Source: Raffaelea ambrosiae (taxonomy: Eukaryota; Ascomycota; Sordariomycetes; Ophiostomatales; Ophiostomataceae). From it: a DNA stretch of 64,000 bases. The notes beneath the pieces were generated by a model that saw only the letters and a list, made by a program, of their open reading frames with translations, had not been told where the DNA came from and searched no databases. Of this stretch, positions 11,982-22,406 are shown piece after piece. The stretch covers positions 2,826,226 to 2,890,225 of the forward strand of contig PCDI01000004.1 of assembly GCA_002778195.1 (NCBI GenBank), given 5' to 3'. How positions within the stretch are numbered: the first letter of the stretch is position 1; each line of letters starts with the position of its first letter. The position numbers were made by a program, and so were the translations under genes.

Positions 11982-12737
11982 AAACTACAAAAAAACAAAT
12001 CAAACAAAACAAAACAAAAACAAAACAAAAATTCGGGTAGGGAGGCCAGGCAGTTGGAAATCAAAAAGAAGGGGGGGGGGGATGGCGCGGTCGGAGCATA
12101 GCGATGAACACTTGGATACCCTTTCGTCAGGTTTGATTTGTTTTCTGAAAGGGCGTGTTGTACCACCATCACCAAATTTAGCATATCTCGGGTCTCTGGG
12201 GGAAAAGGAAAGGGCCAGGAGAAAAAAAAGGCTCTCATGAGAGAGAGAGAGACTGGCGTCCAAGCATACAAAACAAGGGAGGAATTCCCAGGTTTCAAGG
12301 AAACAACAAACAGGATCTGTTCAATATATACAGTTTTAACGGGCACGGGTTGTGATATATCGGGATCCCGGCCATCAAAAGAGGAGAGGGCTATTATTTA
12401 TTGTTGTTCGTCCATATTAGTGGCAATACAAGAAAATACCATTCGACTTCAACCAAAGCAATTTGGCCACCGGGAAAATTGACGGACATGGCAAAACCCA
12501 ACAAGGCACACACACACACACACACACATGCCGCCTGCCCTTCTATCTCGCTTGTGGTTCTATTCCGTCCTCTTCCTTTGCACTCTCTTGTCTTTGCTCC
12601 CTTGCTGCTCGACAGCACGCCAATCTCCCAAGCCAAGAGATGCAGTCCTTGTTGACCGGCACGTTCTTGGATGCTATATCCATCCTTATTTTGCTTGCTT
12701 GCACATACTAGCATATTAGGACGCCCCCCCAAAAATC
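11982..12737. other. intergenic
   Basis: A-rich 3' flank of the F-box gene (AAAAC-type repeats near 11990-12030), then a CA microsatellite and the upstream flank of the small secreted protein gene. Confidence 0.4.
12507..12528. repeat. CA dinucleotide microsatellite
   Basis: Eleven uninterrupted CA units in the intergenic region about 210 bp upstream of the small secreted protein gene. Confidence 0.95.
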
Positions 12738-13421
12738 ATGCTCGTCTTGGCATTTCTGTCCACCCTCCGCAGCTTCGTTTGCCCGTTGCTGGTCTGCCTG
12801 GCCGACGACGCCGGCTCTGCAGCAGCAGCAGCTGTGCGACCACGATCTGGCCCGCAAGGCGCTGCTGACGTTGTCCACTGCACCCGCCGGTCCGAGGCCA
12901 TCCACAACCTGACCGTGTACGGCACCGAGATTGTGTACACGGTGGCGTCCCCGGATGGCACGCGTGCCAGCTCCCACGTCGACACCTCCACGTCGTTCGT
13001 CTTCCAACTGTACAACAGCGTCCTCGACGTGGACGCCCAGTGCTCGGCCCATGTCGCCCCGACGCCCGTCACGGACAAGGCCACGGTGGATGCCCCGGCC
13101 GCCGCCGCCGCCGCCGCTGCCGCCTGGCACACCTGCTTTGTCGAGTCGCACGACACGCGCATCCACGCGTCGTTTCGCTTCGACCTGGCTCGGGGCCAGC
13201 TGACGGTCAACGAGACGTGGGTGTGTGATGATGATGATGCGACTGGCCCATCTTCCACCGGCGTCCCGTTCCAGGCTCTGGGCACCAACAACATCTCGAT
13301 TCTCTGTGCCGAGACGGTCGACGCGGCCATTGGGCAGCACTACTGCGCCGAGATTCCGAGCCTGCCGCTGCCGGTGACAGTGCGGCGGAGGGATCGACCA
13401 CGAGGGAATGGGCAGCCGTGA
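12738..13421 (+). CDS. small secreted Cys-rich protein, AA1-like
   Basis: Intronless, 227 residues. A hydrophobic N-terminus (MLVLAFLSTL...) fits a signal peptide ending near residue 27. The mature part has six cysteines (48, 102, 133, 163, 190, 203), an even number suited to disulfides, and the spacing W-x-x-C ... F-x-F-D ... L-T-V-N-x-T-W-x-C-D-D that recurs in fungal AA1-like small secreted proteins. Potential N-glycosylation sites are visible (NLT, NET, NIS). An Ala9 run and an Asp4 run reflect GCC/GAT repeats and are probably loops. Function unknown; candidate secreted or effector-like protein by composition only. Confidence 0.7.
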   Translation: MLVLAFLSTLRSFVCPLLVCLADDAGSAAAAAVRPRSGPQGAADVVHCTRRSEAIHNLTVYGTEIVYTVASPDGTRASSHVDTSTSFVFQLYNSVLDVDAQCSAHVAPTPVTDKATVDAPAAAAAAAAAWHTCFVESHDTRIHASFRFDLARGQLTVNETWVCDDDDATGPSSTGVPFQALGTNNISILCAETVDAAIGQHYCAEIPSLPLPVTVRRRDRPRGNGQP

Positions 13422-13796
13422 GCGTACATAGTTAGGATGCTGAGTTGCTCTGTACCGAGTCGTTGGTCGTGAGAGCCCATCGCCTCTCTCATCTCACTCC
13501 AGACGTTCAATAGACCGTGCTTTCTCCATGACCCCTTACTCTCCTTCCGTCCTATCCACGCGCCGCCAATCCAGGCAGCTGTCAGCACAGCACGCGGCTT
13601 GGCACCCCAGACTGGGCAGGACAGACGAGATGGACACGAAAGCTTGGCATCATGCATCATACATTAAGTGGAATCTGTTGTGCAAGCGACATGCTACATG
13701 GTCTGGTAGGCAGACACTGATCGAGAGGCGTGCTCTCTGTTCCTCTGCTCATACTGACACGCCCCAGTCTCTGTGATCTGTGATCTGTGCTCTTCA
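13422..13796. other. convergent intergenic spacer
   Basis: Shared 3' flank between the small secreted protein gene (plus) and the calpain gene (minus). No gene seen. Confidence 0.4.
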
Positions 13797-16700
13797 TTAT
13801 ACGGCCGTCTCCTTCTTCGTCTCGTCTTTCTCAATGTTCCCGCCCTTCTTGGACGGCGTCTGGTCCTTTTCCGTTTCCTCCAACACGCTCCCGTCGTCCA
13901 GGATGGACTGCAGCTTCAGGTCCACGTCTTTGGAGTACACCCGAATGCCGACGACGCAGATGGCGTTCCACGGCTTGGGCGTACCGTCGTCGTCGTCGTC
14001 GGCGGCGGCGGCGTCCTGCGTGACCTTCTTCTGGTCGGTGGTGGCCTGCCGCGAAGCCCGGGTCGACAGGTCGTCGCTGGAGTAGAACTCCTCCCAGTCC
14101 TCGATGGGGCTGTCCGAGGAGTCGCTCTCCTCGGTTTGCGCCTGGTGGACGTCTGGGGTCGTCTCGGCTGGCTTCTCGGCTGGCTTCTCGGTCGACGTCT
14201 CGGAAGTCTCGGAAGTCTCGGCTGGCTTCTCGGTTGACTTCTCGGTCGACGTCTCGGAAGTCTCGGAAGTCTCGGCCGGCTTCTCTGGCTTCTCGGTCGA
14301 CGTCTCGGAAGTCTCGGCTGACGTCTCGGCCGGCTTCTCTGGCTTCGCGTCATGGTGGCCCTCCTCCTTGGGGCTCGCCTCGTCAAGCGAGCCCACCTCA
14401 TGCGGAGCCTCCGGAGAATCCGAAGCCTGGTCCGCGTCGACGGCTGCTTGGCCCGCCGGTTCCTGGCTGGGCTCGGCGACGTCGGGCTCGGGCGACAAGG
14501 GCGACACGTCCGGAACGTCGCCGACGGCGGAGGCGTCTCCATCGCCCGACACGTCGCCGGTGGGCGTGACCGCCTCGCTCTTGGGGGTGTTGACGGGCGT
14601 CTCGAGGGGCGACGTGGAGCCCGACGTGGAGCCCGACGTGGATGCGGTGGTCGGCTCCTCTGCGTCGTCCGGGTTCGCCGGAGACGGGGTTTCCGTTGCT
14701 TCTGCTGGCTTGTCCCCCTGACTCTGTTCCGGTTGAGGCTCGGCCTTGTTTTCTTCCTGTTCGTCTTTCCCTTTGGTTTCGTCTTTCTTCTCCGTCTCTG
14801 TCTCTTCCTCCTCGGATTTCTTGTCTTTGTCTTCTGTCTTTGCGTCTTTTTCATTCTCTGCCGTCTTGTCTTCCGTCTTGTCTTCCGTCTTGTCTTCCGC
14901 CCTGTCTTCTTTCTTTTCTTCTTTCTTTTCTTCATTCTCCTCTTTCTTTTCTTCATTCTCCTCTTTCTTTTCTTCTTTCTTTCCCTCTTCTTTCTTTCCC
15001 TCCTCTTTCTCTTCTTTCTCCTCTTTCTTCTCTATCTCCTCTTTCTTCTCACTCGCGTCAATCTTTTCCTCTCCTTTCACCTCTTTACTTGGCTCATCTT
15101 CCCGCGCCGCCGCCTTCTTTTTCTTCTTCTCCTCTTTCTTCCGGTCGTTCTTGGCCTTTTGCCGTCGCTGCAGATCCTTCTTCAGGTGCCGCTTCGCCCA
15201 CGCGTGCCGCCGCTCCGTCTTGCGCGCCGTCGACGCCTCGTGGAAGTCGGCCCGCTTGCGCAGCTGCGCCACCTCTTCCATGTAGGCCGCGGCCTTGCTG
15301 TGGGCGACGTCGTAGGCCCGGCCCACCTGCACGAGCTTGTCGTTCGCCGCGCGCTTCTCCGTCTCGCGCGCGACGGTGTCCTCGACCGAGAGAATGGCTG
15401 CGGCCGCATTGCCCGAAGAGGACGACGACGACGAGGTCTTGCGCTCGGCCCTGACCGAGACCCAGACCGAGTAGCCGCCCGGCTCCAGGCTGGTGAGGTC
15501 GATGCTGATGGACCGGTCCATGAGGTAGTTGTAGTTTGCACGGACAACGTAGTCTTCGGGGTCGTCGTGGTTGGCGTCGTTGTCGTCTTCCACTTGGCCG
15601 TCTTTCTGCCCTTTCTGCTCGTTCCGCGCTGGCTCTCTGTACTCGTGAAGACGGAACTGCAGGCGAAATTTGTACTGGCCGGCCAGGCCCTGAAAGTAGC
15701 GGGCGTCCAGCTGCGTCAGGACGACGACCAGCGGCGACTCGCGCGTCAGCTGGATGCGGAAGCGCTCCGAGAAGACGGGCTTCCACGGCACGTCGACGCC
15801 GATCCAGCGGTGGGCGCAGCGCCAGTCCGGGTCGCGGAACAGGCGGGTGCGGTCGACGTACTGGTACTTGCGCAAAAAGTCCTCGTAGGCGATCCAGAAG
15901 ACCGAGTCGCTGCCGAAGCTGTGGCCGAGCTCGTCCTGGATCTCGGGCGTCCACTCCTTGGAGCCGTCGGACCAGGGGCCCTCCCAGTTGCCGGTCTTGA
16001 CCACGCCCCAGGGGTTGCGCACCTTGAGCAGGCGGGTGCCGTTGCTGAGGGTGCGGGTCGCGACCAGGCTGTAGGCGTGGCACTCCTGGATGCCGTCGCG
16101 GTCGCCGTAGCCGCACTCCATGAGCCCCGTGGTGCAGCCAAACAGAAACTCGGTGTTGACACGCGTCAGCTCCTGCTCCCAGAAGGCGTCGGTGTCCATG
16201 ATCTCGCCGAGGACCAGCTCGGTGGTGACGCCGCCGGTCAGGTCCTCGAGGCCTTCGCCCATCCAGCCGCCTTCGAGGGCGATGTAGTCGCCGTGGGCCT
16301 TGGCGTAGGCCTTTTCGAGCAGCGGCATCCAGGTCTCGTTGGCGTCCTTGTTCTTGGCAAAGAACAGAGCCTTGGACCCGGTCTGGTAGGTCTTGCGATA
16401 GACCGCCTCGACGTCTTCGCGGTCGATCTGCTTGAGCAGGTTGCGCTGGATGCTGTAGTTGTCCCAGTTGGGCGACTTGAGATAGAGCTTGTCGTCGATG
16501 ATGGTATGGAACCATTCACCGTCTGGTCTGGTTAGAAACTGTGCATCGGACCCACCCAGAAAAGACATCTCAACCAAGAGAACATACCTCGATAAAAGAC
16601 AAAGCCGTAGACACCGATCTCTGCACAACGGGGTTAGCCATGGGGCAAGGAGGGAGGCGGGGAAATGCCCAGTAGCTACAGCATACTTGTATCGTAGTCG

Positions 16701-17483
16701 ACGCAGGACCGCTTCACGGCCCCGGGCACGTTGGCCAGCCCGCTGGCACACGACACAAACCAGCAATCGCCCAGGCCGCCCTGCTTGACGTCGCTGCCGC
16801 TGACAGACTCCAAGAAGGTGGGCTTCTCAAATATCTCGTGCACGCGCTTGACGGCATTGGGCACCTTGCCCGTCAGGCCGAGCATGTTTGTGGAGCTGAG
16901 CTTGAACTTGTTGGCGCCGAGGCCGTTCAGGCAGTTGCCTTTGCGCGTCTTGAGATCCCAATCCTGAGGGTGTTAGTGGGGGACGAAAGACAATCAAGAA
17001 CCAAGAAGCCAAAGAAATCGAGACCAAAGAGAGCAAAAGGTGGCGTACAATATCCCACGTTGGATCGCGGTACCGCTTGTTGACCCGGCGGCAGTCCTTC
17101 ACGATCTTGCGGACTTTTCGCCGGCATTCCTCGGCCGCTCGCTCGTATCCGGCCGAGAGGAGCTCGTTCTCCTGCGAAGGCGGCTTGGGCGTGACCGGGG
17201 CAAAGGGCAGCACAGACAGGGCCTTGCTGAAGCGTTTCTCGGAGAACTGGTCCCAGATCTTGTCGATGTACTCCTGCGGCGCCAGGCTTCGGTCTTTCTT
17301 CTTCTTGTCGGCAGTGCTGGACGTGCTGCTCTTCGCATCCGTCTTGGCGGTATCGCCTCGTGGAGCCGGCGACCATGACAGTGAAGCCTGGATGTCCCTT
17401 CTGTCGTGGCGCCGCACCGGCTCATCGGCCTCGGAGTCGGACGAGACCTCAGGTCTTCGATGGCCGTGACTGGAGGGGATCAT
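13797..17483 (-). CDS. calpain-family cysteine protease with repeat tail
   Basis: Predicted intracellular calpain (C2 family). Minus-strand exons 17483-17049, 16963-16687, 16620-16588 (33 nt) and 16522-13797 encode 1156 residues. The catalytic triad is complete: Cys212 in QGGLGDCWF, His397 in ECHAYSLVA, Asn418 in VRNPWG. The tiny third exon supplies KIGVYGFVFYR, needed for continuity of the core. Residues about 520-640 resemble the beta-sandwich following the calpain core. From about residue 690 the chain becomes a long Lys/Glu-rich helix-prone segment (KKEEKKEE), then Pro/Thr/Ser/Glu-rich repeats of the type KPAETSETSTE. The calmodulin-like Ca2+-binding domain of classical calpains is absent, as usual in fungi. 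Confidence 0.88.
14155..14345. repeat. in-frame coding repeat in the calpain tail
   Basis: Tandem, imperfect copies of a unit translating on the minus strand as KPAETSETSETSTE or shorter variants. Unit lengths differ by multiples of three and keep the frame, consistent with slippage or unequal exchange in a disordered tail. Confidence 0.85.
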
Positions 17484-20148
17484 GGTGACGTTCTGGGGGG
17501 GGCTGAGAGGCTGGGATGTCTGGCTATGCGTAGCCAAACGTGGACTGGAAGTAGAACGTAACAGACGATGCAAAGGAAACGAATCAAGCCGGCTCTTGCT
17601 AGCTAGGATGTGTATGGCATGCGCAGACGAGTTTGCAGCCAGATTTGGAATGGAAATATATATGCCCAACACCGGGATGGAGGGCTTGCGGCATCAGCGT
17701 ATAAATAGGACGTTGGCACACATGCCCCGGGGAGGCCCCGTAGAACGTCATGGGCGCAAGGCTGAAGACACGCCATCACAGGACACGGATACAGAAGGGG
17801 GGCCCACCGTGGCAAAGCAAAAGAAAGAATCAAAAGGGGAGACAAAAACGAAAAGATTAGAAAGTCTCCCCTGGCCCCGAAGAGCAGCTAGGCAGACACA
17901 CGGCCGGGTTCCAGATAATGTCCTGTGGAGAAACCAGTGAGCGTGACAAGTCAGAGAGGGAGGGTCGGATCATGGACGCAACCAGCCACTCGTCGACTCC
18001 AAAAGCCTGGTGAGGCTCTTCACGGCAGGCACCCAACTGGCATGCACGGTAGTGGGGACGGGGGAGGGGAGGGAGCAAGGCGACAGCCGGGATTGGCAAT
18101 GGCGGCCCCAAAAAAGGCGTCCGGGGAAACGTCAGCAAGGCGTCCGAAACGAGGAGGGAGAGGAGGCTGTGGCTGTGGTGCATTTTCCAGCACGCGACCC
18201 TGCTTGCAGCGGCTCGCTGGAGCCGAAAACGGGGCAGCCATACTGACAACGACAGATGGCGTGGCGGTGGTCTTGGCTGGGGGGGGGTTCTCGCTGTCTC
18301 ATTTGTTCGAGGACCAACTGCATCTCACACACATCTTACGGCATACGACGGCCGTTGGCAGACGTGGGCTGGTTGCACGGCAGTCAGGGAAGGAGATGCG
18401 CGTCGTGCGTGTGCGTGAATTTCTTCTCGTGTTGAGAAGCATACTGCTTCCATGAAACCATGAAGCCGCATAATAAGCACTAGATATCGCACAAGCGAGT
18501 GGACAGCCTGTGATATTGAAGTGGGTCTGTGCGTGGGGAGCAGCAAGAAAAGGCGGCGCCGGCACGGGATGGGTTGGATGGGGGGGAGCAGTCTGTATGA
18601 TGCCCTGTGTTGGGCAGGCGTGGCCGGGCGAGTCTCAGACTACGAGGTAGGGACTGCACACGGCAGACTGGAGTTGTGCTAGACGAGACGACAATCGGCA
18701 CGAAGCGCGCAACGCGAGAACAGTGAACAGTGGACAGCATTTGGCACCAACTGCTGGAAACAGAGCACTTGCCATGCTCTCAGCCCTAAACACAGAACGG
18801 TCGCGGGCTGCCGGGCACGAACAGGGGCGTGCCGTAGCTCGCGGGAAAAGTATGGCTAACGGAAAGCCTGGCAGGATTGCGCAGTCATAGGGGAATAGAG
18901 GGCCCGGGATAGAGCGACTAGATAGCTAGTAATTAGGAATTAGGGAGTTCCACTTTACGAGTTCCACTTTAGGAGTTCCACTTTAGGGAGTTCTACCTAA
19001 TTCACTTTCAGCCGCAACTGCGGTCCGTAAATGAGAGGGAAATACTACGAGTACGGGCGAGAATACATCTGGCCAGCAAACACGACGCCGGAAAGGAAAC
19101 AGTCTGTCAGATGGCATCCCGGGCGTGCCTGATGAGGCCAACCTGCGGGTGCTGCCTGGGAGCGGCCTGTCAGGCGACGGCGTGAGCGAGCCAGTGGAGT
19201 GTGCCGTTGTCTGGGCGCAGGTCGAAAAAAAGAAAAGAAAAAAAGAAAAAAAAAAACGATTGGCTGCACAACTGTCTGTCCTCACGATCCAGAGGCAACC
19301 TCGCTGGGCCAGAAAGCTGACTGCAGCGACAAGCCGCCAGACATGAGTCAAGCAACCAATCCAGTCATAGGCAAGAAACAAACCAGCGTAAAATCCCGAT
19401 GTGGTCTCCATTGCTGGACAAAAATCGCGTACAAGGACGGCAATGAGATGAGTGGTGGATGGGGAGGATCTGCTTGTAGGCCGGTCTGGCCCGAATGAAC
19501 TGGCGCGTACAAATTCTATAAGCAAAAAAAAAAAAAGGTGCATGGACGTGGCACGGCATGTTGTGGGCGGGCTGCTGACGTAAATGTCTCTCGCAAGGCG
19601 AGCATGCAAAGCGGAGATACACCATCGCGGGCCGATGCAGCCCATTTCGACATCCCGGCAGCCATCGCGGCCGCCGTCGCGGCAGCCCCTTCTTGTCCGT
19701 GACTGAAACATGGGACCAGACAACCCAACTCTGGGACGGATCTAGTGTCCCAGGACGCGGCGAACAATAATCGGCTGCGATTGGACAGCAGCACGCGTCG
19801 GTCCGGACAGCACGCAAAAGACCACGGCCGGGGGCCATCCCACCGCCGGACGTCCGGTGCCCGACGCCGCCAGATTGTTCCATGGCGTGGGAGATCCTCC
19901 CGACCATGTCCTAAATTAGGACAGGCCGGTCCACTGTCGCAGATGGTGGGATCGAGAAGCATGGACAGAGACGCACATAAAGGCCCCCGTATACATGCCC
20001 AGGCCGGTGCCGTCTCTCGGCAGAGGTGGAGGGCTTCGGTTTGGGAGCCAGTTTGACACTCATCAGAAAACGGGCCACGCTCTCCCCCTCAACGAACAAA
20101 CGAACAGAGCAACATTGGCATGCACAGCTCCCCCTCCTCCCACACACC
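17484..20148. other. 2.7 kb divergent intergenic region
   Basis: Lies between the calpain start (minus) and an MFS transporter start (plus). No convincing gene; the longest minus frame near 18983-19723 lacks motifs. Holds a short tandem repeat at 18945-18999 and A-runs near 19227-19256. Confidence 0.45.
18945..18999. repeat. 14-bp tandem repeat
   Basis: Three near-perfect head-to-tail copies of GAGTTCCACTTTAG (18945-18958, 18959-18972, 18973-18986) followed by a degenerate fourth. Intergenic; function unknown. Confidence 0.9.
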
Positions 20149-22092
20149 ATGCGTCTTCATACCCTGCACGAGCTCGACCGCACCGAGGGCACGGTCCAGC
20201 TGCGCCGGGCCCTGACGGCGGCGGTTGTTGGCGAGACCGTCTCCGCCTCGTCTCCTCTTTCTCCTCCGCCTTCGTCGTCGGCGCGCGTGCTCGTGCCCCG
20301 GCCGTCGCCCACCGACCCCAACGACCCGCTCCGGTGGCCGCGCGGCAAGAAGCACGCCGCCTTTGGGGCGGTGTGCGCGTTCACGTTCCTGACCAACTTT
20401 GGCATCGGCGGGCTGGCGCCGGCGTTCTATGCGCTGTCCCTCGAGTTCGACAAGACGTCGGCGGCGACCAGCGACCTGCTGCTGTGGCCCATCTTCGTCA
20501 TGGGCGCGTGCAACTTTGTGTGGGTGCCCCTGGGCAACTGGGCCGGCAAGCGGCCCGTCTTTGTGGCGGCCGCGGGCCTGCTGTGCGCGTCCTACGTCTG
20601 GGGCGCGCGCGCGGCCTCGTTCCGCTCGCTGCTGTGGTCCAACGTGGTGGGCGCCTTTGCCAGCAGCGCCGCCGAGGCGCTGGGCGCCAGCGTCGTCAAC
20701 GACCTGTACTTTCTGCACGAGCGCGGCGCCCAGATGGGCGTCTACATGAACGCCATTGCCGGCGGCAACACCGTGGGCCCGCTGGTCTGCGGCTTCATCG
20801 TCACGGCCCAGAGCTGGCGCTGGCACAAGTGGCTGGCCGCCCTCCTGGCCGGGCTGACCTTTGTGGCCGTCGTGCTGTTCCTGCCGGAGACGCGCTACGT
20901 CCGGGACGCCGACCAGAACGTGGGGGACGGCGAAGACCTCGCCGCCGGGGTCGGCGCCGGAGGCATCGACCCGCGCGAAAAGACCAACGCCAGCACCAGC
21001 ACCAGCAGCCGGCCCTCCCACGAGGAGCACGAGACGGCCTCCCGGGGGGCCACCCGGGGGACCACCCGGGGGACCACCACCACCCAAGGGGCCGCCACAC
21101 CCATGGTCACCGATCTCGAGGCCCGCGAGGGCACCTCCCCCCCCGCCATGGTCCCCAAAAAGTCCTGGCGCCAGGAGCTCTCCCTCTGGTCCGGCCTCGA
21201 CCCGACCACCAGCCTCTGGCGCATGGCCGTCCGCCCGCTGCCCATGTTCGCCTACCCCTGCGTCGTCTACGCCTTTCTGGGCTACGCCGTCTCGCTCGTC
21301 GTCACCGTCGCCGTCAACATCCTCAACTCGTTTGTCCTCCAGGCCCCGCCCTACCGCTGGTCCGCCATGATCAACGGCCTCATCAACATCCCCGGCCTGA
21401 TCGGCAACGTCGCCGGCGGCTATGCCGGCGGCTGGCTCGTCGACGTCTTCTGCGACTGGCGGCTGCGGCGCCGCGGCGGCGTCTTCGAGCCCGAGACCCG
21501 CCTCTTTTTGCTGGTGCTGCCCGCGCTCGTCACCGGCGGCGGCTGCGTGCTGTTTGGCTACGGCGTGCAGCGCACGCTGCACTGGGCGAGCCTGTTTGTC
21601 GGCTACGGCATGGTGTCCTTTGCGCTGACGGCCGTGCCGACCATCACCATGGCGTACGTGTCCGACTGTGTGTTGCCGGTCAATGCGGACGCCCTGATGC
21701 TTGTCAATGGTAATTCTTTTCGTTCCTCGCTTCTTCGTTATTTCTTTCCTCGCTTCGCTCGTTTTCTTTCTTTCCTCACTTCGTTTTCTTTCTTTCCTCG
21801 CTTCGCTCGTTTTCTTTCTTTCCTCGCTTCGCTCGTTATTTCTTTCCTCACTTCGTTCTTTCTTTCTCCTCTTCGCTCGTTTTCTATTTCTAACAACATA
21901 GGCTCCAAAAATATCGTCGCTTTCGGCTTCCTCTACGGAATCGTCCCGTGGGTCGACCAGGTCGGCTACATCGACTGCTTCGGCACCCAGGCTGGCATCT
22001 TCGTCGCCATCCTCGCCATCGGCGCTGCCGTCCTCATTCCCTTTGGTGCCAAGATCCGCCACAAGCAGGCCCAATGGCGCATCATTTTGTAA
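20149..22092 (+). CDS. MFS transporter, HOL1-like DHA1 group
   Basis: Plasma-membrane-type proton-coupled carrier, 583 residues in two exons (20149-21709, 21902-22092). The pre-membrane motif PSPTDPNDPLRWPRGKK is typical of fungal DHA1 carriers related to HOL1 and polyamine/drug exporters. About twelve hydrophobic segments are visible, with GNWAGKRPVF as the loop 2-3 motif and PETRY after helix 6. The central cytoplasmic loop (about 270-350) is long, polar and carries a short GATRGTTRGTT repeat. The single 192-nt intron is made of tandem T/C-rich repeats (see repeat entry). Start chosen at the ATG following a C-rich leader. Substrate cannot be read from sequence. Convergent with the nickel transporter downstream. 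Confidence 0.88.
   Translation: MRLHTLHELDRTEGTVQLRRALTAAVVGETVSASSPLSPPPSSSARVLVPRPSPTDPNDPLRWPRGKKHAAFGAVCAFTFLTNFGIGGLAPAFYALSLEFDKTSAATSDLLLWPIFVMGACNFVWVPLGNWAGKRPVFVAAAGLLCASYVWGARAASFRSLLWSNVVGAFASSAAEALGASVVNDLYFLHERGAQMGVYMNAIAGGNTVGPLVCGFIVTAQSWRWHKWLAALLAGLTFVAVVLFLPETRYVRDADQNVGDGEDLAAGVGAGGIDPREKTNASTSTSSRPSHEEHETASRGATRGTTRGTTTTQGAATPMVTDLEAREGTSPPAMVPKKSWRQELSLWSGLDPTTSLWRMAVRPLPMFAYPCVVYAFLGYAVSLVVTVAVNILNSFVLQAPPYRWSAMINGLINIPGLIGNVAGGYAGGWLVDVFCDWRLRRRGGVFEPETRLFLLVLPALVTGGGCVLFGYGVQRTLHWASLFVGYGMVSFALTAVPTITMAYVSDCVLPVNADALMLVNGNSFRSSLLRYFFPRFARFLSFLTSFSFFPRFARFLSFLASLVISFLTSFFLSPLRSFSISNNIGSKNIVAFGFLYGIVPWVDQVGYIDCFGTQAGIFVAILAIGAAVLIPFGAKIRHKQAQWRIIL
21710..21901 (+). repeat. 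intron composed of TTTCTTTCCTCGCTTCGCTCG repeats
   Basis: The intron of the MFS gene is largely tandem copies of a roughly 27-bp unit with core TTTCCTCGCTTCGCTCG, framed by donor GTAATT, a TAAC branch-like site and acceptor ATAG. A related minisatellite fills the last intron of the sugar transporter at 46850-47057. Confidence 0.85.
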
Positions 22093-22406
22093 ATCTTTTG
22101 TGTAAATTGTTGTGTATTTGCATGTCATGTTGGGTTTTTTTCTTCTTTTCTTTTTTTTTCTTTTTCTTCTTTTTGTACAAGAGTCTTAGCCACCAGTCCC
22201 ATTATCCCAGAATGCCCTTTCCAAATAGCAGAAAATACCACCACGCCGTCTGCATTTGACACGTTTCCGAATTGAATCCAAACCTCCATGGTGATTTCAA
22301 GTGGTCGTTCGTTGCTTGCGTTCATGCCTTTTGCTCGCTCGCAGGTCCGATGGCCATCGCCAGGGTATCTGTCCAGGGGTATCATTTGTCCATGTCTCGT
22401 CGGCTC
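22093..22406. other. convergent intergenic spacer
   Basis: Shared 3' flank of the MFS and Ni/Co transporter genes; T-rich around 22135-22175. No gene. Confidence 0.4.

Noticed and set aside
14352..16535. 727-codon plus-strand frame
   Set aside because: Antisense shadow of the calpain gene; long Phe/Leu runs simply mirror the Lys/Glu-coding GAA/AAG repeats.
20089..22128. 679-codon open frame on the minus strand
   Set aside because: It lies opposite the MFS transporter and exists because GC-rich codon third positions suppress stops; its translation is Gly/Ala/Arg-rich with no motif.
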